Shown here: one piece after another, positions 52,901 to 60,643 of the stretch
Numbering within the stretch: the stretch's first letter is position 1
How the letters are laid out: the number at the start of each line of letters is the position of its first letter
Source: Acidobacteriota bacterium
Lineage (GTDB): Bacteria; Acidobacteriota; Terriglobia; Bryobacterales; Bryobacteraceae
Assembly: GCA_023436715.1 (NCBI GenBank)
Contig: JAEZIJ010000210.1
Coordinates: 1-64,000, forward strand
Length of the DNA stretch: 64,000 nucleotides
Direction: 5' to 3'
Notes under the pieces: model-generated
Told to the model about the DNA's origin: nothing
The model's database searches: none
Seen by the model: only the letters and a program-made list of their open reading frames with translations
Made by a program: the position numbers and the translations under genes

Positions 52901-53619
52901 CGCTCTCCAAGCTGTTCGAGGACACGTCGTTCTGGGGTAACGAGATTGCCAGTGTGGTGGAGCACAAGCTGGGCGGCGAAGACCGGCCGCACAAGGTTTC
53001 GATCGCGCCGATCCTGCAGATTCCGGTGGGTCGCGGAAAGGCGTTCGGCACGAACATGCCGAAGGCTCTCGACGCGATCGCCGGCGGCTGGCAGATCAGC
53101 GGTCAGTACATCATCCAGTCGGGCGCTCCAGTGGTGTTCGGGACGAACACGTTCTTCGACGGCCAGGAGTTTGGGCTTGCGCGGACCGAGCGGACGCTCG
53201 ACAAGTGGTTCGACACTTCGCATTTCGTGAAGTTCCCCAACAGCAAGGACGATATCTCGCTCTGGCCGGCCTGGACAGGCGTCCAGAACCTGCCGGGAGC
53301 GAGTTACGCGCCGAAAACGTCGAGCGATCCCACTAACGGGGTCTACAACGACTTCGGCAACTACCTGCGCCGGATCCCGACGCGGTGGGCGCACGTCCGC
53401 GCGAGCCGGGTGAACGAAGCGAACTTCGGCCTGTTCAAGAACTTCGTCGTACGGGAGCGCTACAAGGCGCAGTTCCGTGGCGAGTTCTTCAATGTGTTCA
53501 ACCACCCGCGGTTTGGTGGCCCGAACACGGATCCGGGCAGCTCGAGCTTCGGCGTGGTTACCCCGTCGCAGAACAACATGCCTCGGGTGATCCAACTGGC
53601 GCTGAAGATTTCGTTCTAA
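49912..53619 (+). CDS. TonB-dependent receptor, Oar-like, with CarboxypepD_reg domain
   Basis: A 1235-residue outer-membrane protein: signal peptide (LAAMLLFLVCGAAWAQ), regulatory beta-sandwich (ANVQGRVTDPQGAAVPGATV, GKYRVVVAAQGF), plug domain (EIPVMSRIPFQLATMSPG, RVNGGRDDRSNEFLLDG, YGRQAGGTLNVSLKSGTN) and a large barrel ending LALKISF with a terminal Phe. It is only distantly similar to the other receptor in the window and lacks the common PLNGRN motif (here PVMSRIP). No catabolic genes adjoin it, so its substrate cannot be guessed. A strong intrinsic terminator follows. Confidence 0.93.
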   Translation: MSKLNRQWSLVCLAAMLLFLVCGAAWAQESRANVQGRVTDPQGAAVPGATVSVISEDTNVEQKTTTNEQGSWTVRFLNPGKYRVVVAAQGFKSYEQKDIVLQVADMKQIDATLTLGAVSETVTVTAEAALIDTTASTSGTVVSPEAVTEIPVMSRIPFQLATMSPGVQAVDQNNNVAMMWSKNAASGVRVNGGRDDRSNEFLLDGSPNQNRDKVAFVPPADAVAEFRIMTNAYDAQYGRQAGGTLNVSLKSGTNNYHGNLYEFNRNDAYAANTFQGNRSGQDKSPTRYNLYGGTFGGPVRLPKLYDGKDKTFFFVSYEGIRNQDPRAGVRTVPDAAERAGDFTGTWSTQVIGGVSRMVPTTIFDPLTADTRRTIFVDGKEVQNPQFGYRQPFAGNKIPTERISPIARNVLGFIPMPNTTPQSTSNTANNFTPNSTRQNKMATFMARLDHNWNYSHKTFGSVRWSHMDEFLDDYYHNATTGDHTTRSPKGIGLDHVWTLSPNKILNLRFNVTRYVEPTYSNGAGFNPLDLGFSKEYVSKMEKLSFPRMEDVFGDIGGSAGGYTNTTYYNWNANLTHVVGNMTLHYGGEYRVLQDSTAGYGNQSGLFEFDASGGPNWTRRRYDTSETGYGSTFASFMLGLPNGGNIPRNANSFNSQRYTGLFFQNDWRVNSRLTVNIGLRWDYQSPFEERFNRRVSDFDPTQLNPISDAAQAAYANIMKGVLADPVKYPFGAQLAQLVPVSAFKVYGVQKYAGVDGQPRTSTNSVWDQWQPRVGAAYRLTNRTVIRGGFGKFYQSSQVMQGQNGFSRSTSLNASIDSGLTPYDTLANPFQNGILDPTGSSLGAMTNLGNGVNWTNRDGHLPYSWEYSLHLQHEWKTWLFEVGYSHNKTYDIGWDLQQNDIGLDNWMTYRQPRFDSTGKPTAKAFLTDEQIPNPFYQLPGVTGSRGSSQLVSIYDLMRPIKILGGQTSAANPWGKNQYDAMQVKVERRFSQGFSMLFAYTLSKLFEDTSFWGNEIASVVEHKLGGEDRPHKVSIAPILQIPVGRGKAFGTNMPKALDAIAGGWQISGQYIIQSGAPVVFGTNTFFDGQEFGLARTERTLDKWFDTSHFVKFPNSKDDISLWPAWTGVQNLPGASYAPKTSSDPTNGVYNDFGNYLRRIPTRWAHVRASRVNEANFGLFKNFVVRERYKAQFRGEFFNVFNHPRFGGPNTDPGSSSFGVVTPSQNNMPRVIQLALKISF

Positions 53620-53648
53620 GCGGAACGGACCTTTCAAGCACGTAACTG

Positions 53649-53681
53649 GCGGGGCAGGCGGAAACGCCTGTCCCGCTTTTT
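53649..53681 (+). terminator. intrinsic terminator after the TonB receptor
   Basis: A 12-bp stem, GCGGGGCAGGCG (53649-53660) pairing with CGCCTGTCCCGC (53665-53676) with one G-U wobble, closes a GAAA tetraloop and is followed by five T. This is a textbook rho-independent terminator for the plus-strand receptor. It also sits at the 3' side of the convergent STAS gene. Confidence 0.9.
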
Positions 53682-53698
53682 CGATTGTGGCGCCCGCG

Positions 53699-53974
53699 TC
53701 AGGCTTCAAACGCGAAGCGCCGGGCGATTTTCAGGAGCTTCAGCACCTTATACACATCCACGTTGACGCCGCGGATCACGGCCTTTACAGGTTTGGCCTC
53801 CGCGGCCGACGCCAGTTTCTCCAGGGCGCCGAGCGCGGCGGCATCCATACGCCGCACCGAGGAGAAATCCAAGGTTATCCCGGTATCGGCGGTGTCCAGT
53901 TTCTCAACGGCCTCCTGGAGGGTCTCGACCACGCGGTCTCCATCGATGGGAACCCACACGGCATTTGTCGGCAT
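53699..53974 (-). CDS. STAS-domain protein (anti-sigma factor antagonist-like)
   Basis: A 91-residue protein consisting of one STAS domain, as in SpoIIAA/RsbV proteins that release sigma factors from anti-sigma kinases. The fold is recognisable from TGITLDFSSVRRMDAAALGALEKLA, but the phospho-acceptor Ser expected near RRMDAAAL is replaced by Asp/Ala, so phospho-switching in the classical way is doubtful. The ATG at 53974 follows AGGAGA at good spacing, which overlaps the end of adhE. It is co-transcribed with adhE; no anti-sigma kinase is in the window. Confidence 0.8.
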   Translation of the reverse strand: MPTNAVWVPIDGDRVVETLQEAVEKLDTADTGITLDFSSVRRMDAAALGALEKLASAAEAKPVKAVIRGVNVDVYKVLKLLKIARRFAFEA

Positions 53975-53984
53975 GGCTGTTCTC

Positions 53985-56606
53985 CTATTCAGATACATTG
54001 GCCGCTTTCGCGAGCCCTCGTCCGTTGTAAGCGCTCCAGAGCAAGGCGGCGAGTTCCCCCATCAACGGCATGCGAGGGTTCGTCGGCCGCCAGGACGGGT
54101 CATCGAAGGCCGCCTTCACCAGATCGGGGATCGCCCGCTCGAACTCTTCCCTGGCGATTCCCAGGGAGGCGATTGATTTCGGCATCGCGACCTGGTCGAG
54201 CAGCTTTTCGGTGGCCGCCACAAGGTTGTTTGCCTTCTCGGCGACGGTATGGCCGCCGAGGCCCAGCAGGTCCGCCATCGTGGCGTACTTCTTGTGCGCG
54301 GTGTAGGCGCGCTGGTGAGGCGATGGCATAAACTTTGCCGGCGTCGAGGCGTTATAGGCGAGAACGTGCGGCAACAGGAGCGCGTTGGCCCTTCCGTGCG
54401 GGATGCCGAAACGCGCGCCGATGGCATGGGCGAGCGCGTGATTGATGCCCACCGACGCGTTCGCGAACGCCAGCGCGGCGATGCACGCCGCGTTGTGCAT
54501 CATGCTGCGCGCTTCCACGTCGCGGGGGTTCTCGTACGCGATGGGCAGGTACTGGAAGACGAGCCGGATCGCCTGCATGGCGTTGGAGTCGGTGAACGGG
54601 GAAGCGTAGACCGAGACCCCGGCTTCCAGAGCGTGCGTCAGGGCGTCGATGCCGGTGTCGGCCGTGAGGGCGCTTGGCATGGACATGACGAACTGCGGAT
54701 CGACGATGGCGACGTCCGGGCTGAGCGTATGATCGGCCAGCGTCACCTTGCGCCCGCGCTCTTTGTCGATGAGTACGGCGAATGGAGTTACCTCGCTGCC
54801 GGTACCGCTGGTGGTCGGGACGGCAATCAGCCGCGCGTGGTTGGTCTTCTCGGTCGGGTACTGGACCACGCGCTTGCGAATATCCAGGAACGGAGCGCCC
54901 AGCTCCTCGATATCGGCCTGCGGCGATTCGTATTTCAGCTTCATGATCTTCGCCGCATCGATCACGGACCCGCCGCCGAGCGCGATGATCTGATCCGCCT
55001 TATAGAAATTGAGCGCGTCCACGCCCTGCATGGCGACCTTGAGCTCGGGCTCCGCATCGGGAATCGTCAGCACATGAACCGGCGTCTCGGCCGGGAGGTA
55101 GCGGCGCACGATATCCACGTGCCCGATCTGCTCCAAAGCCGGATTGGTCACGATGATCGTGGAGCGCGACGGGAACTGCCCCAGGTTCTCGATCGCGTTC
55201 ATGTTGAAGTAAATCTGGTTGGGAACGCGGAACCACATATGCGTTTGAGTCCTTCGCGCCATGCGCTTGATGTTGAGATAGTGATACACGTTGACGTTAT
55301 CGGTGGTGCTGTTGCCGCCTCCGGTGCCGCATCCGAACGACAGGGTAGGCACCATGTCGTTGTACACGCCTCCAATGGCTCCGATCGAGCCCGGCGAATT
55401 CACAATGATCCGGCCGGCATTGATCATCTGGCCAAACTTCCGTATGACCCGGTCGTCGGACGAGAAGACGACGGCGGTGTGCCCGATCCCCCCGTAATGG
55501 TTCACATCCATGCAGACCTTGATGGCTTCGTCCGCGGATTTCGCGCGATAAACCGCGAGAACGGGAAACAGTTTCTCAACCGATAGCGGGTGTTCGCGTC
55601 CGACGCCGTGGATGGGTGCGATCAGGAGCTTGGTGCCCGGTTTGACCGAGAGCCCGACGGCGCCGGCGATGTCGGTGGCCTTCTGGCCGATGGCCATTGG
55701 CTGCGCGTACCCGGTTTGGGGATCGACTAGCATCGTAGACAGAACGGCGGTCTCTTCCTCGTTGCAGATGTGGGCGCCGAGCTCGGCAAACTTCTTCAGT
55801 ACGAGGTCATAGACCTCGTCATCGATCACGATGGTTTGCTCGGAGGCGCAGATGGTGCCGTTGTCGAACGTCTTGGAGGTGATGATGTCCACAACGGCCA
55901 TGTCGAGGTCGGCGGTCTTTTCGAGATAGACTGGCGTGTTGCCCGGCCCTACGCCGAGGGCCGGCTTGCCGGAGCCGTAGGCGGCTCTCACGACGCCTTG
56001 CCCTCCGGTTGCATCGATGAGGGCGACGTCCCTGTGGTGCATCAGATAGGCATTGTCCGGCAGTGTGGGCGCCTCGAGGCACGTGAACACGCCCTCCGGC
56101 GCGCCGTGCTTCACCGCCGCCTCATACATGATCCGCACGGCCTCGCGGCAGCATTTCCAGGCTCTGGGATGGGGGCTGAAGATGAATGCGTTCCGCGTCT
56201 TGATGGCGATGATGCACTTGAAGAGAATCGTTGCGGTGGGATTCGTTATCGGCGCGATCGAGAAGACGATCCCGATGGGCTCGGCCACCTCGATCAGCCC
56301 GCGTTCGGGGTACTCCCGGATGGCCCCTACGGTGGGCTTGTCCTTGACGTAGTTGTAGACGAACTCGGTGGCCACCATGTTTTTGACGGCCTTGTCTTCC
56401 AGCACCCCGAGCCTGGTTTCCTCTACGGCCAGCCGGGCCAGATATTGCGCCTGCTCCATCCCGGCGATGACCATGGGTTTGACGATGCGATCCACGTCTT
56501 CCTGGGAATATTGCGTAAAGACAGCGGCCGCGGTCCTGGCCTGGCTGACCAGCCCTTCCAGGTAACTAATGCGTTCCTCAGTTAAAGTTGGGACGTTTTC
56601 CGCCAT
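53985..56606 (-). CDS. adhE: bifunctional acetaldehyde-CoA/alcohol dehydrogenase
   Basis: AdhE reduces acetyl-CoA to acetaldehyde and then ethanol, recycling NADH during fermentation. The 873-residue protein has the full two-part layout: aldehyde dehydrogenase half (about 1-440) with C253 in GTICASEQ, and iron-dependent alcohol dehydrogenase half with GGGSVIDAAK, PTTSGTGSEVTPFAV and the iron ligands in NHALAHAIGARFGIPHGRANA. AGGAGAACAG precedes the ATG, and nearly the same string precedes the following STAS gene. A TATAAT element lies ~47 bases upstream. Presence of AdhE suggests the host can live without oxygen at times. Confidence 0.96.
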   Translation of the reverse strand: MAENVPTLTEERISYLEGLVSQARTAAAVFTQYSQEDVDRIVKPMVIAGMEQAQYLARLAVEETRLGVLEDKAVKNMVATEFVYNYVKDKPTVGAIREYPERGLIEVAEPIGIVFSIAPITNPTATILFKCIIAIKTRNAFIFSPHPRAWKCCREAVRIMYEAAVKHGAPEGVFTCLEAPTLPDNAYLMHHRDVALIDATGGQGVVRAAYGSGKPALGVGPGNTPVYLEKTADLDMAVVDIITSKTFDNGTICASEQTIVIDDEVYDLVLKKFAELGAHICNEEETAVLSTMLVDPQTGYAQPMAIGQKATDIAGAVGLSVKPGTKLLIAPIHGVGREHPLSVEKLFPVLAVYRAKSADEAIKVCMDVNHYGGIGHTAVVFSSDDRVIRKFGQMINAGRIIVNSPGSIGAIGGVYNDMVPTLSFGCGTGGGNSTTDNVNVYHYLNIKRMARRTQTHMWFRVPNQIYFNMNAIENLGQFPSRSTIIVTNPALEQIGHVDIVRRYLPAETPVHVLTIPDAEPELKVAMQGVDALNFYKADQIIALGGGSVIDAAKIMKLKYESPQADIEELGAPFLDIRKRVVQYPTEKTNHARLIAVPTTSGTGSEVTPFAVLIDKERGRKVTLADHTLSPDVAIVDPQFVMSMPSALTADTGIDALTHALEAGVSVYASPFTDSNAMQAIRLVFQYLPIAYENPRDVEARSMMHNAACIAALAFANASVGINHALAHAIGARFGIPHGRANALLLPHVLAYNASTPAKFMPSPHQRAYTAHKKYATMADLLGLGGHTVAEKANNLVAATEKLLDQVAMPKSIASLGIAREEFERAIPDLVKAAFDDPSWRPTNPRMPLMGELAALLWSAYNGRGLAKAANVSE

Positions 56607-56652
56607 TCTGTTCTCCTACCCTCTGTTCTTGAGGCAAAGCTAGCTCGAAGGG

Positions 56653-56658
56653 ATTATA
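56653..56658 (-). promoter_or_regulatory. TATAAT -10 element, candidate promoter of adhE
   Basis: A perfect TATAAT on the minus strand lies 47 bases upstream of the adhE ATG, within an AT-rich patch. No clear -35 hexamer is found at the proper distance, so an activator may be needed. The position is right for an adhE-STAS transcript separate from the acyl-CoA ligase gene upstream. Confidence 0.45.
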
Positions 56659-56711
56659 CCTTAAAGTTGTTTAATGATCCAGAAATCTGAGATTAAAGGC
56701 GGCGCGCGCCT

Positions 56712-58355
56712 CTACTCGGCCGTCCTGAGAGTCGCCGAATCGGGCCATTCCCAGCCGGCAAACATTTCGCGGAGCCGCGTCTTCTGGAACTTGCCGACCG
56801 AGGTTCGCGGGATCTCCTCGATGAAGACGAAGGCGTCGGGCAACTGCCAGCGGCTGAATTTCGCGGCGAGGTGATCGCGGAGCTCGTCCGGCGTGGCGCT
56901 CGAATCCGGCTTAAGGACAACGGCGGCGAGGGGCCGCTCCTGCCACCTCGGGTGGGGGATGCCGATGACGGCGGCTTCGCGGACGGCCGGGTGCCCCATG
57001 AGGGCGTTCTCGAGTTCGACGGAACTGATCCATTCGCCGCCGGACTTGATGAGGTCCTTCGTGCGGTCTGAGATTTTGATGTAGCCCTCGGGATCGATGG
57101 TGACGACGTCGCCGGTGCGGAACCAGCCGTCGGGCGTCCAGCTCTGTTGCTGCTGTTGCGGTGAGTTGTAGTAGCCGGCGGCTACCCAGGGGCCGCGCAC
57201 CTGCAACTCGCCCATCGTCTGCCCGTCCCAGGGCACAGTGCGCTCGCCCTCCATGGCGCGGATTTCGATGAAGGGCAGCGGCACGCCCTGTTTGGCGCGC
57301 ATGGCCAGCCGTTTCTGCGCGGGCCACTCCGACATGTGGGATTTAAGGGCGCTGACGGAGCCGACGGGCGTGATTTCTGTCATCCCCCAGGCGTGCCGGA
57401 CCTGTATGCCGAGCCGGTCGAAGGCCTGGATCATCGATTCAGGCAGGGCTGCTCCGCCCACGGCGACCATGAGGTTGGGCTGGAGTTCCCAGCGCTTGGG
57501 GTCGCTTTCAAGCAGTTCAAGAACGCCAAGCCAGACGGTCGGTACGCCGGCGGCGCGAGTGACCTTTTCGCCCGCGAGCAGTTCGAGCAGGCTGGCTGGG
57601 TCCAGGTGTGGGCCCGGCAGGACCTGCTTTGCTCCGAGCATGGTGGCGGCGGATGGGACGCCCCAGGCGTTGGCGTGAAACATGGGCACCACGGGCAAAA
57701 CGGTGTCGTCGAGCGAGATGCAAAAACAATCGGTCAAGGCGATGGTGAGGGCGTGCAGAATCAGCGCACGATGCGAATAAACGACTCCCTTGGGCTGGCC
57801 GGTAGTGCCCGAGGTGTAGCACATAACCGCGGCTTCGTTCTCGTCCAGTTGCGGGAACTCGTAGCCTTCGGCGGCCCGGGTCAGGAAATCGAGGTAGCCC
57901 GCGCAACCGGCGGGGGCGCGCTCGCCGGCGGCCGGAGCCACTATGACGAGTTCGGGGTGCACCTTGTGCCGGAACTTCTCATAGAGCGGGAGGAGGATGT
58001 CGTCGATGATGAGCACCCGGTCGCCGCCGTGGTTGACGATGTAGGCAAGTTCGTCCGGATGCAGGCGGGGGTTGAGAGTGTGAAGCACGCATCCGGAGGC
58101 GGGCACGCCGAAATAGGCTTCAAGGTGCCAGACGTGGTTCCACATGAGCGAGCCGACGCGGTCTCCCCGCCGCAGTCCTGAGGCGGCAAGGGCGGCGGCG
58201 AGAGCGCGCGAGCGCTGGTACATCTCGGCGTAGCTGCACCTGTGCAGAGTCCTGTCCGGCAGCCTGGAGACGATTTCGGATGCTCCGAAAAGGCGTCCGG
58301 CACGCTCCAGCACCGCTGTGAGCGTCAGGGGGTACTGCATCATGGTGCCCAGCAT
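56712..58355 (-). CDS. fatty-acid--CoA ligase (AMP-binding)
   Basis: A 547-residue ANL-superfamily enzyme that activates a medium- or long-chain carboxylic acid to its CoA thioester with ATP. Motifs: P-loop CYTSGTTGQPKGV, VVPMFHANAWG, the A5-like WGMTEITP, the TGDV hinge motif (DGWFRTGDV), SDRTKDLIKSGGEWIS and the C-terminal catalytic lysine in SVGKFQKTRL. The ATG at 58355 follows GAGAGGAG; the frame further upstream is not needed. A run of five glutamines (PQQQQQSW) replaces the more usual EEQAKSW. It might feed beta-oxidation; no other lipid genes are adjacent. Confidence 0.93.
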   Translation of the reverse strand: MLGTMMQYPLTLTAVLERAGRLFGASEIVSRLPDRTLHRCSYAEMYQRSRALAAALAASGLRRGDRVGSLMWNHVWHLEAYFGVPASGCVLHTLNPRLHPDELAYIVNHGGDRVLIIDDILLPLYEKFRHKVHPELVIVAPAAGERAPAGCAGYLDFLTRAAEGYEFPQLDENEAAVMCYTSGTTGQPKGVVYSHRALILHALTIALTDCFCISLDDTVLPVVPMFHANAWGVPSAATMLGAKQVLPGPHLDPASLLELLAGEKVTRAAGVPTVWLGVLELLESDPKRWELQPNLMVAVGGAALPESMIQAFDRLGIQVRHAWGMTEITPVGSVSALKSHMSEWPAQKRLAMRAKQGVPLPFIEIRAMEGERTVPWDGQTMGELQVRGPWVAAGYYNSPQQQQQSWTPDGWFRTGDVVTIDPEGYIKISDRTKDLIKSGGEWISSVELENALMGHPAVREAAVIGIPHPRWQERPLAAVVLKPDSSATPDELRDHLAAKFSRWQLPDAFVFIEEIPRTSVGKFQKTRLREMFAGWEWPDSATLRTAE

Positions 58356-58403
58356 GTAGCTCCTCTCAAGTGGTTTACGGCGAGAGTAGATTAACAATGA
58401 TTA

Positions 58404-58775
58404 ATGCGCGCGGTCAACAGGTTTAATATCTTCAGAGCGCTCAAGTTCTACACGGAGGTTCTAGGGTTCTTCAAGAAGACCGACATTCCGGCTGGGGAGT
58501 TCAGGTGGCTGACGGTGGTCTCGCCCGAGGGGCCGGACGACGTTGAACTGGTATTGGAACCGAATGCGCACCCGGCCGCCAAGGCGCATCAGAAAGCCAT
58601 CTTCGGGGACGGAATCCCCGCGACTTCGTTCGCGGTGGAGGACATCCAGGCGGAGTTTGAGAGGTTGAAGAAGCTGGGGGTCGTGTTCCGATCGGAGCCG
58701 GTGAAGGTGGGCGCGGTGACGATAGCTGTGTTCGAGGATACTTGCGGCAACCTGATCCAGATTCATCAGGTTTGA
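58404..58775 (+). CDS. VOC-superfamily protein with truncated N terminus
   Basis: A 123-residue glyoxalase/bleomycin-resistance-fold protein. Most of it is well conserved (ALKFYTEVLGFFKKTDIP, FRWLTVVSPEGPDDVELVLEPN, AFAVEDIQ-like and VFEDTCGNLIQIHQV, with the last metal-site Glu replaced in the usual way). The N terminus is abnormal: relatives have a metal-ligand His and a VDDQ-type turn between NIF and ALKF, but here the sequence goes straight from FNIFR to ALKF. An ATG seven bases upstream (58397) opens the more typical start MINAR but hits a stop. A small deletion and a one-base shift have probably damaged the gene, so it may be inactive. Confidence 0.6.
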   Translation: MRAVNRFNIFRALKFYTEVLGFFKKTDIPAGEFRWLTVVSPEGPDDVELVLEPNAHPAAKAHQKAIFGDGIPATSFAVEDIQAEFERLKKLGVVFRSEPVKVGAVTIAVFEDTCGNLIQIHQV

Positions 58776-58814
58776 AAGGGACGGCGCGCTGCGTATCGGG
58801 GCGCTAGCTCGGTT

Positions 58815-58993
58815 CTAATCTCCCTGAAGGTACGGCTTCAGCGACCTCAGGGTTGTGTCTCGCACTTGGCGGGCTATCTCGAGGGCCTCGACGTCGCCGC
58901 CTTGAAGAACTTCAGGCGCGTCACTCGGATATCGGATTTCCTTTCGAGCCATTGCAGGACCAGCTCGCGCTGGGCAGCTTCAGGCGGCTTCAT
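58815..58993 (-). pseudogene. HEPN-domain gene remnant
   Basis: The ATG at 58993 starts like HEPN proteins (MKPPEAAQRELVLQWLE) but soon reads into noise and a stop. In another frame a 45-codon stretch (from 58952) gives RKEIRYPSDAPEVLQGGDVEALEIARQVRD and a normal HEPN end with its stop at 58815. So the start and end of a ~130-residue HEPN protein are joined with the middle deleted and the frame shifted. The deleted part contains the Rx4-6H ribonuclease motif of HEPN toxins. It is the downstream partner of the MNT gene. Confidence 0.78.
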
Positions 58994-59309
58994 AAAGGAC
59001 GCGGCCATACTTGTTGGCCGGGTAGGCGATCCCACCGATGATGTCTTTCGTTTCTTTAAAGCGCCGGCTGGACATCACAATGACGTCAACCGGGTATTGC
59101 ACATCTCCCAGCGCTCGCCGGATCTTGACGCTCCGGTCACGGGTGTCGGCCGGTTCCGGTTCGATCACCAGCAGGTCAATGTCGCTGTCCCCGGTCATCT
59201 GACCGGTAGCCGCCGATCCAAACAGGATGATCCTGTCCGGATGCGCCACCGCGAGGATGCGTCGAACAACCTCGTTCAGCAATGTTTCATCGACGCCCAT
59301 TGGACCCAT
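58980..59309 (-). CDS. MNT-type nucleotidyltransferase (HEPN partner)
   Basis: A 109-residue minimal nucleotidyltransferase. The catalytic motif GSxxxG-x-DxD is intact: FGSAATGQMTGDSDIDLLVI with two Asp residues, then the third acidic position in VDVIVMSS. In MNT-HEPN toxin-antitoxin pairs the MNT AMPylates and silences the HEPN ribonuclease. Here the partner HEPN gene, overlapping by 14 bases, is broken, so this antitoxin has lost its target. The ATG at 59309 is preferred; a TTG at 59318 is also in frame. Confidence 0.85.
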   Translation of the reverse strand: MGPMGVDETLLNEVVRRILAVAHPDRIILFGSAATGQMTGDSDIDLLVIEPEPADTRDRSVKIRRALGDVQYPVDVIVMSSRRFKETKDIIGGIAYPANKYGRVLYEAA

Positions 59310-59342
59310 GATACGCAAAACTGAACGGGCATCGCCGCCGCG

Positions 59343-59774
59343 TTACTTCGCCGGCGGCGGGGGCGGCGGCGGGTAGACGGTATAAAAAGCCGATTTGATC
59401 GGAAGGTCGAAGCCGGTTTTGACGGTCGTGTAGGGGCCTGGAGTGGTGTTGCCGGTGACTTCGGCGCCATGGGCGTTGACCTTGCGTGCGGCGCGGGTCC
59501 TCTTCAGCAGGCCGGCGCCGGCGCCGGGGCGGCGGCAATCGACGCGCTGGATTTCCAGTTTGGGAATCGAGAACTGGCCACTCTTCGTAGTGACAATCAG
59601 GCTATCGGCGCCGAGGCTGTCAAATTTGGCCGCGAGGGGGTCTTTTGCGCCTTGTTTGTAGACCCTGAGTTCGGCGCCCGGTTTCAGTTCGCGAACGGCT
59701 TGCCATGCGTCGTCTTCGACCGCGGCGAGCGGCATAGCGGCAACGAGGAGCGGGAGGAGCGACAGGATACGCAC
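59343..59774 (-). CDS. exported hypothetical protein with proline tail
   Basis: A ~143-residue protein beginning with a signal peptide (VRILSLLPLLVAAMPLAA). The mature part has a small beta domain (LKPGAELRVYKQGAKDP, DSLIVTTKSGQFSIPKLEIQRVDCR) like the SH3-like cores of acidobacterial envelope proteins. It ends YTVYPPPPPPPAK, with seven prolines from a GCC/CGG-rich triplet run. The start is either the GTG at 59774 or a TTG at 59810, neither with a good ribosome binding site. The function is unknown. Confidence 0.65.
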   Translation of the reverse strand: MRILSLLPLLVAAMPLAAVEDDAWQAVRELKPGAELRVYKQGAKDPLAAKFDSLGADSLIVTTKSGQFSIPKLEIQRVDCRRPGAGAGLLKRTRAARKVNAHGAEVTGNTTPGPYTTVKTGFDLPIKSAFYTVYPPPPPPPAK

Positions 59775-59821
59775 TCTGGTAAGACTGCGGACGGGAGTCT
59801 CAGGTTTCAAGGGATTGGCGA

Positions 59822-59847
59822 GCCGGGCGGTGAGAATTCCGCCCGGC
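59822..59847. terminator. GC-rich hairpin upstream of the hypothetical exported gene
   Basis: GCCGGGCGG (59822-59830) and CCGCCCGGC (59839-59847) form a 9-bp perfect stem with an 8-base loop, in the gap between the HAD gene and the exported hypothetical gene (both minus strand). It lacks a T-run. It could mark the 3' end of the LON-HAD transcript about 100 bases after the HAD stop. Confidence 0.45.
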
Positions 59848-59947
59848 CGATGCTGTCCAAAGCCACCGTCGGAGGACGTTTATCGATTGTTTTCGCCTTG
59901 AATCCCTTTTCGGTCGGCTGCGCCCAAACTTGAGTCGTTTCCAAGGC

Positions 59948-60643
59948 TCAGAAGTAACAACGCAATTCGGCGAAAGCACCTAAGACGAGCAAACGTCCGT
60001 TTCCATCCCGGATTTCCTCCCGCTCGAGGGACCAGGTTCTCGCGTGAGGAATGTAGACCGCACCCAGGCCCAGTTCCAGAGCGGGATTGATGTCGGACCG
60101 AGGCGAGTTGCCGATCATCCAGCAACGGGCGGGATCAAGGTTGCGCGTTCGGACAAGCTCGCCGTAGGACTCGCAGTCTTTTTCCTTTACGATCGCGAAA
60201 TGGCTGAAGTACTGGCCGAGACCCGAGCGATCGATTTTGAGCTTCTGCTCCTCGGGGTGCCCCTTGGTAAACAGCAGGAGTTCGTGGCGGCTGGATAGCC
60301 GGCGCAGGGTAGGTTCCACGCCGTCCATCAACTCGATGGGCTGGTCGAGAATGCGCTCGGCGAGGGACATCACGTGATCGAGGTCGGCCGTAGAGATATC
60401 GCGCTCGCAGAGATGCTGGTAGCACTGCCGAAGGTTACGGCCGAAGTTGATGGAACCGTAGCCGTGGGTCTTCTGGTTCACGCGCTCGATCTCATCCAGC
60501 ACGTCGCGGACCTCGTCCGGCGACAGGCTCGAGTGGTCCAGAAAATCGACGAACTGCTCGAACGCTTCTTCGAAGTAGATGTTGTTTTCCCAGAGCGTAT
60601 CGTCGGCGTCGAAGATGAGCTGCTGGGGCGGCTGGGCGGTCAT
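59948..60643 (-). CDS. HAD-superfamily hydrolase
   Basis: A 231-residue phosphatase-like HAD protein. Motif I is FDADDTLWENN (nucleophile and acid/base Asp), motif II LLLFTKGHP, motif III K in IVKEKD, motif IV MIGNSPRSDINPA. The helical cap lies between motifs I and II (C1 cap), as in the YfnB/pyrimidine-nucleotidase-like group. Substrates are usually small phosphate esters; the specific one is unknown. It is coupled to the LON-domain gene by a four-base overlap. Confidence 0.88.
   Translation of the reverse strand: MTAQPPQQLIFDADDTLWENNIYFEEAFEQFVDFLDHSSLSPDEVRDVLDEIERVNQKTHGYGSINFGRNLRQCYQHLCERDISTADLDHVMSLAERILDQPIELMDGVEPTLRRLSSRHELLLFTKGHPEEQKLKIDRSGLGQYFSHFAIVKEKDCESYGELVRTRNLDPARCWMIGNSPRSDINPALELGLGAVYIPHARTWSLEREEIRDGNGRLLVLGAFAELRCYF

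Noticed and set aside
52105..53709. 534-codon minus-strand open frame inside the second TonB receptor
   Set aside because: Antisense shadow with no recognisable motif or ribosome binding site; the overlapping receptor is clearly coding.
57141..57163. CAG/CAA run in the acyl-CoA ligase as a microsatellite
   Set aside because: It encodes only five glutamines in a surface loop where relatives are variable; too short to treat as a repeat element.
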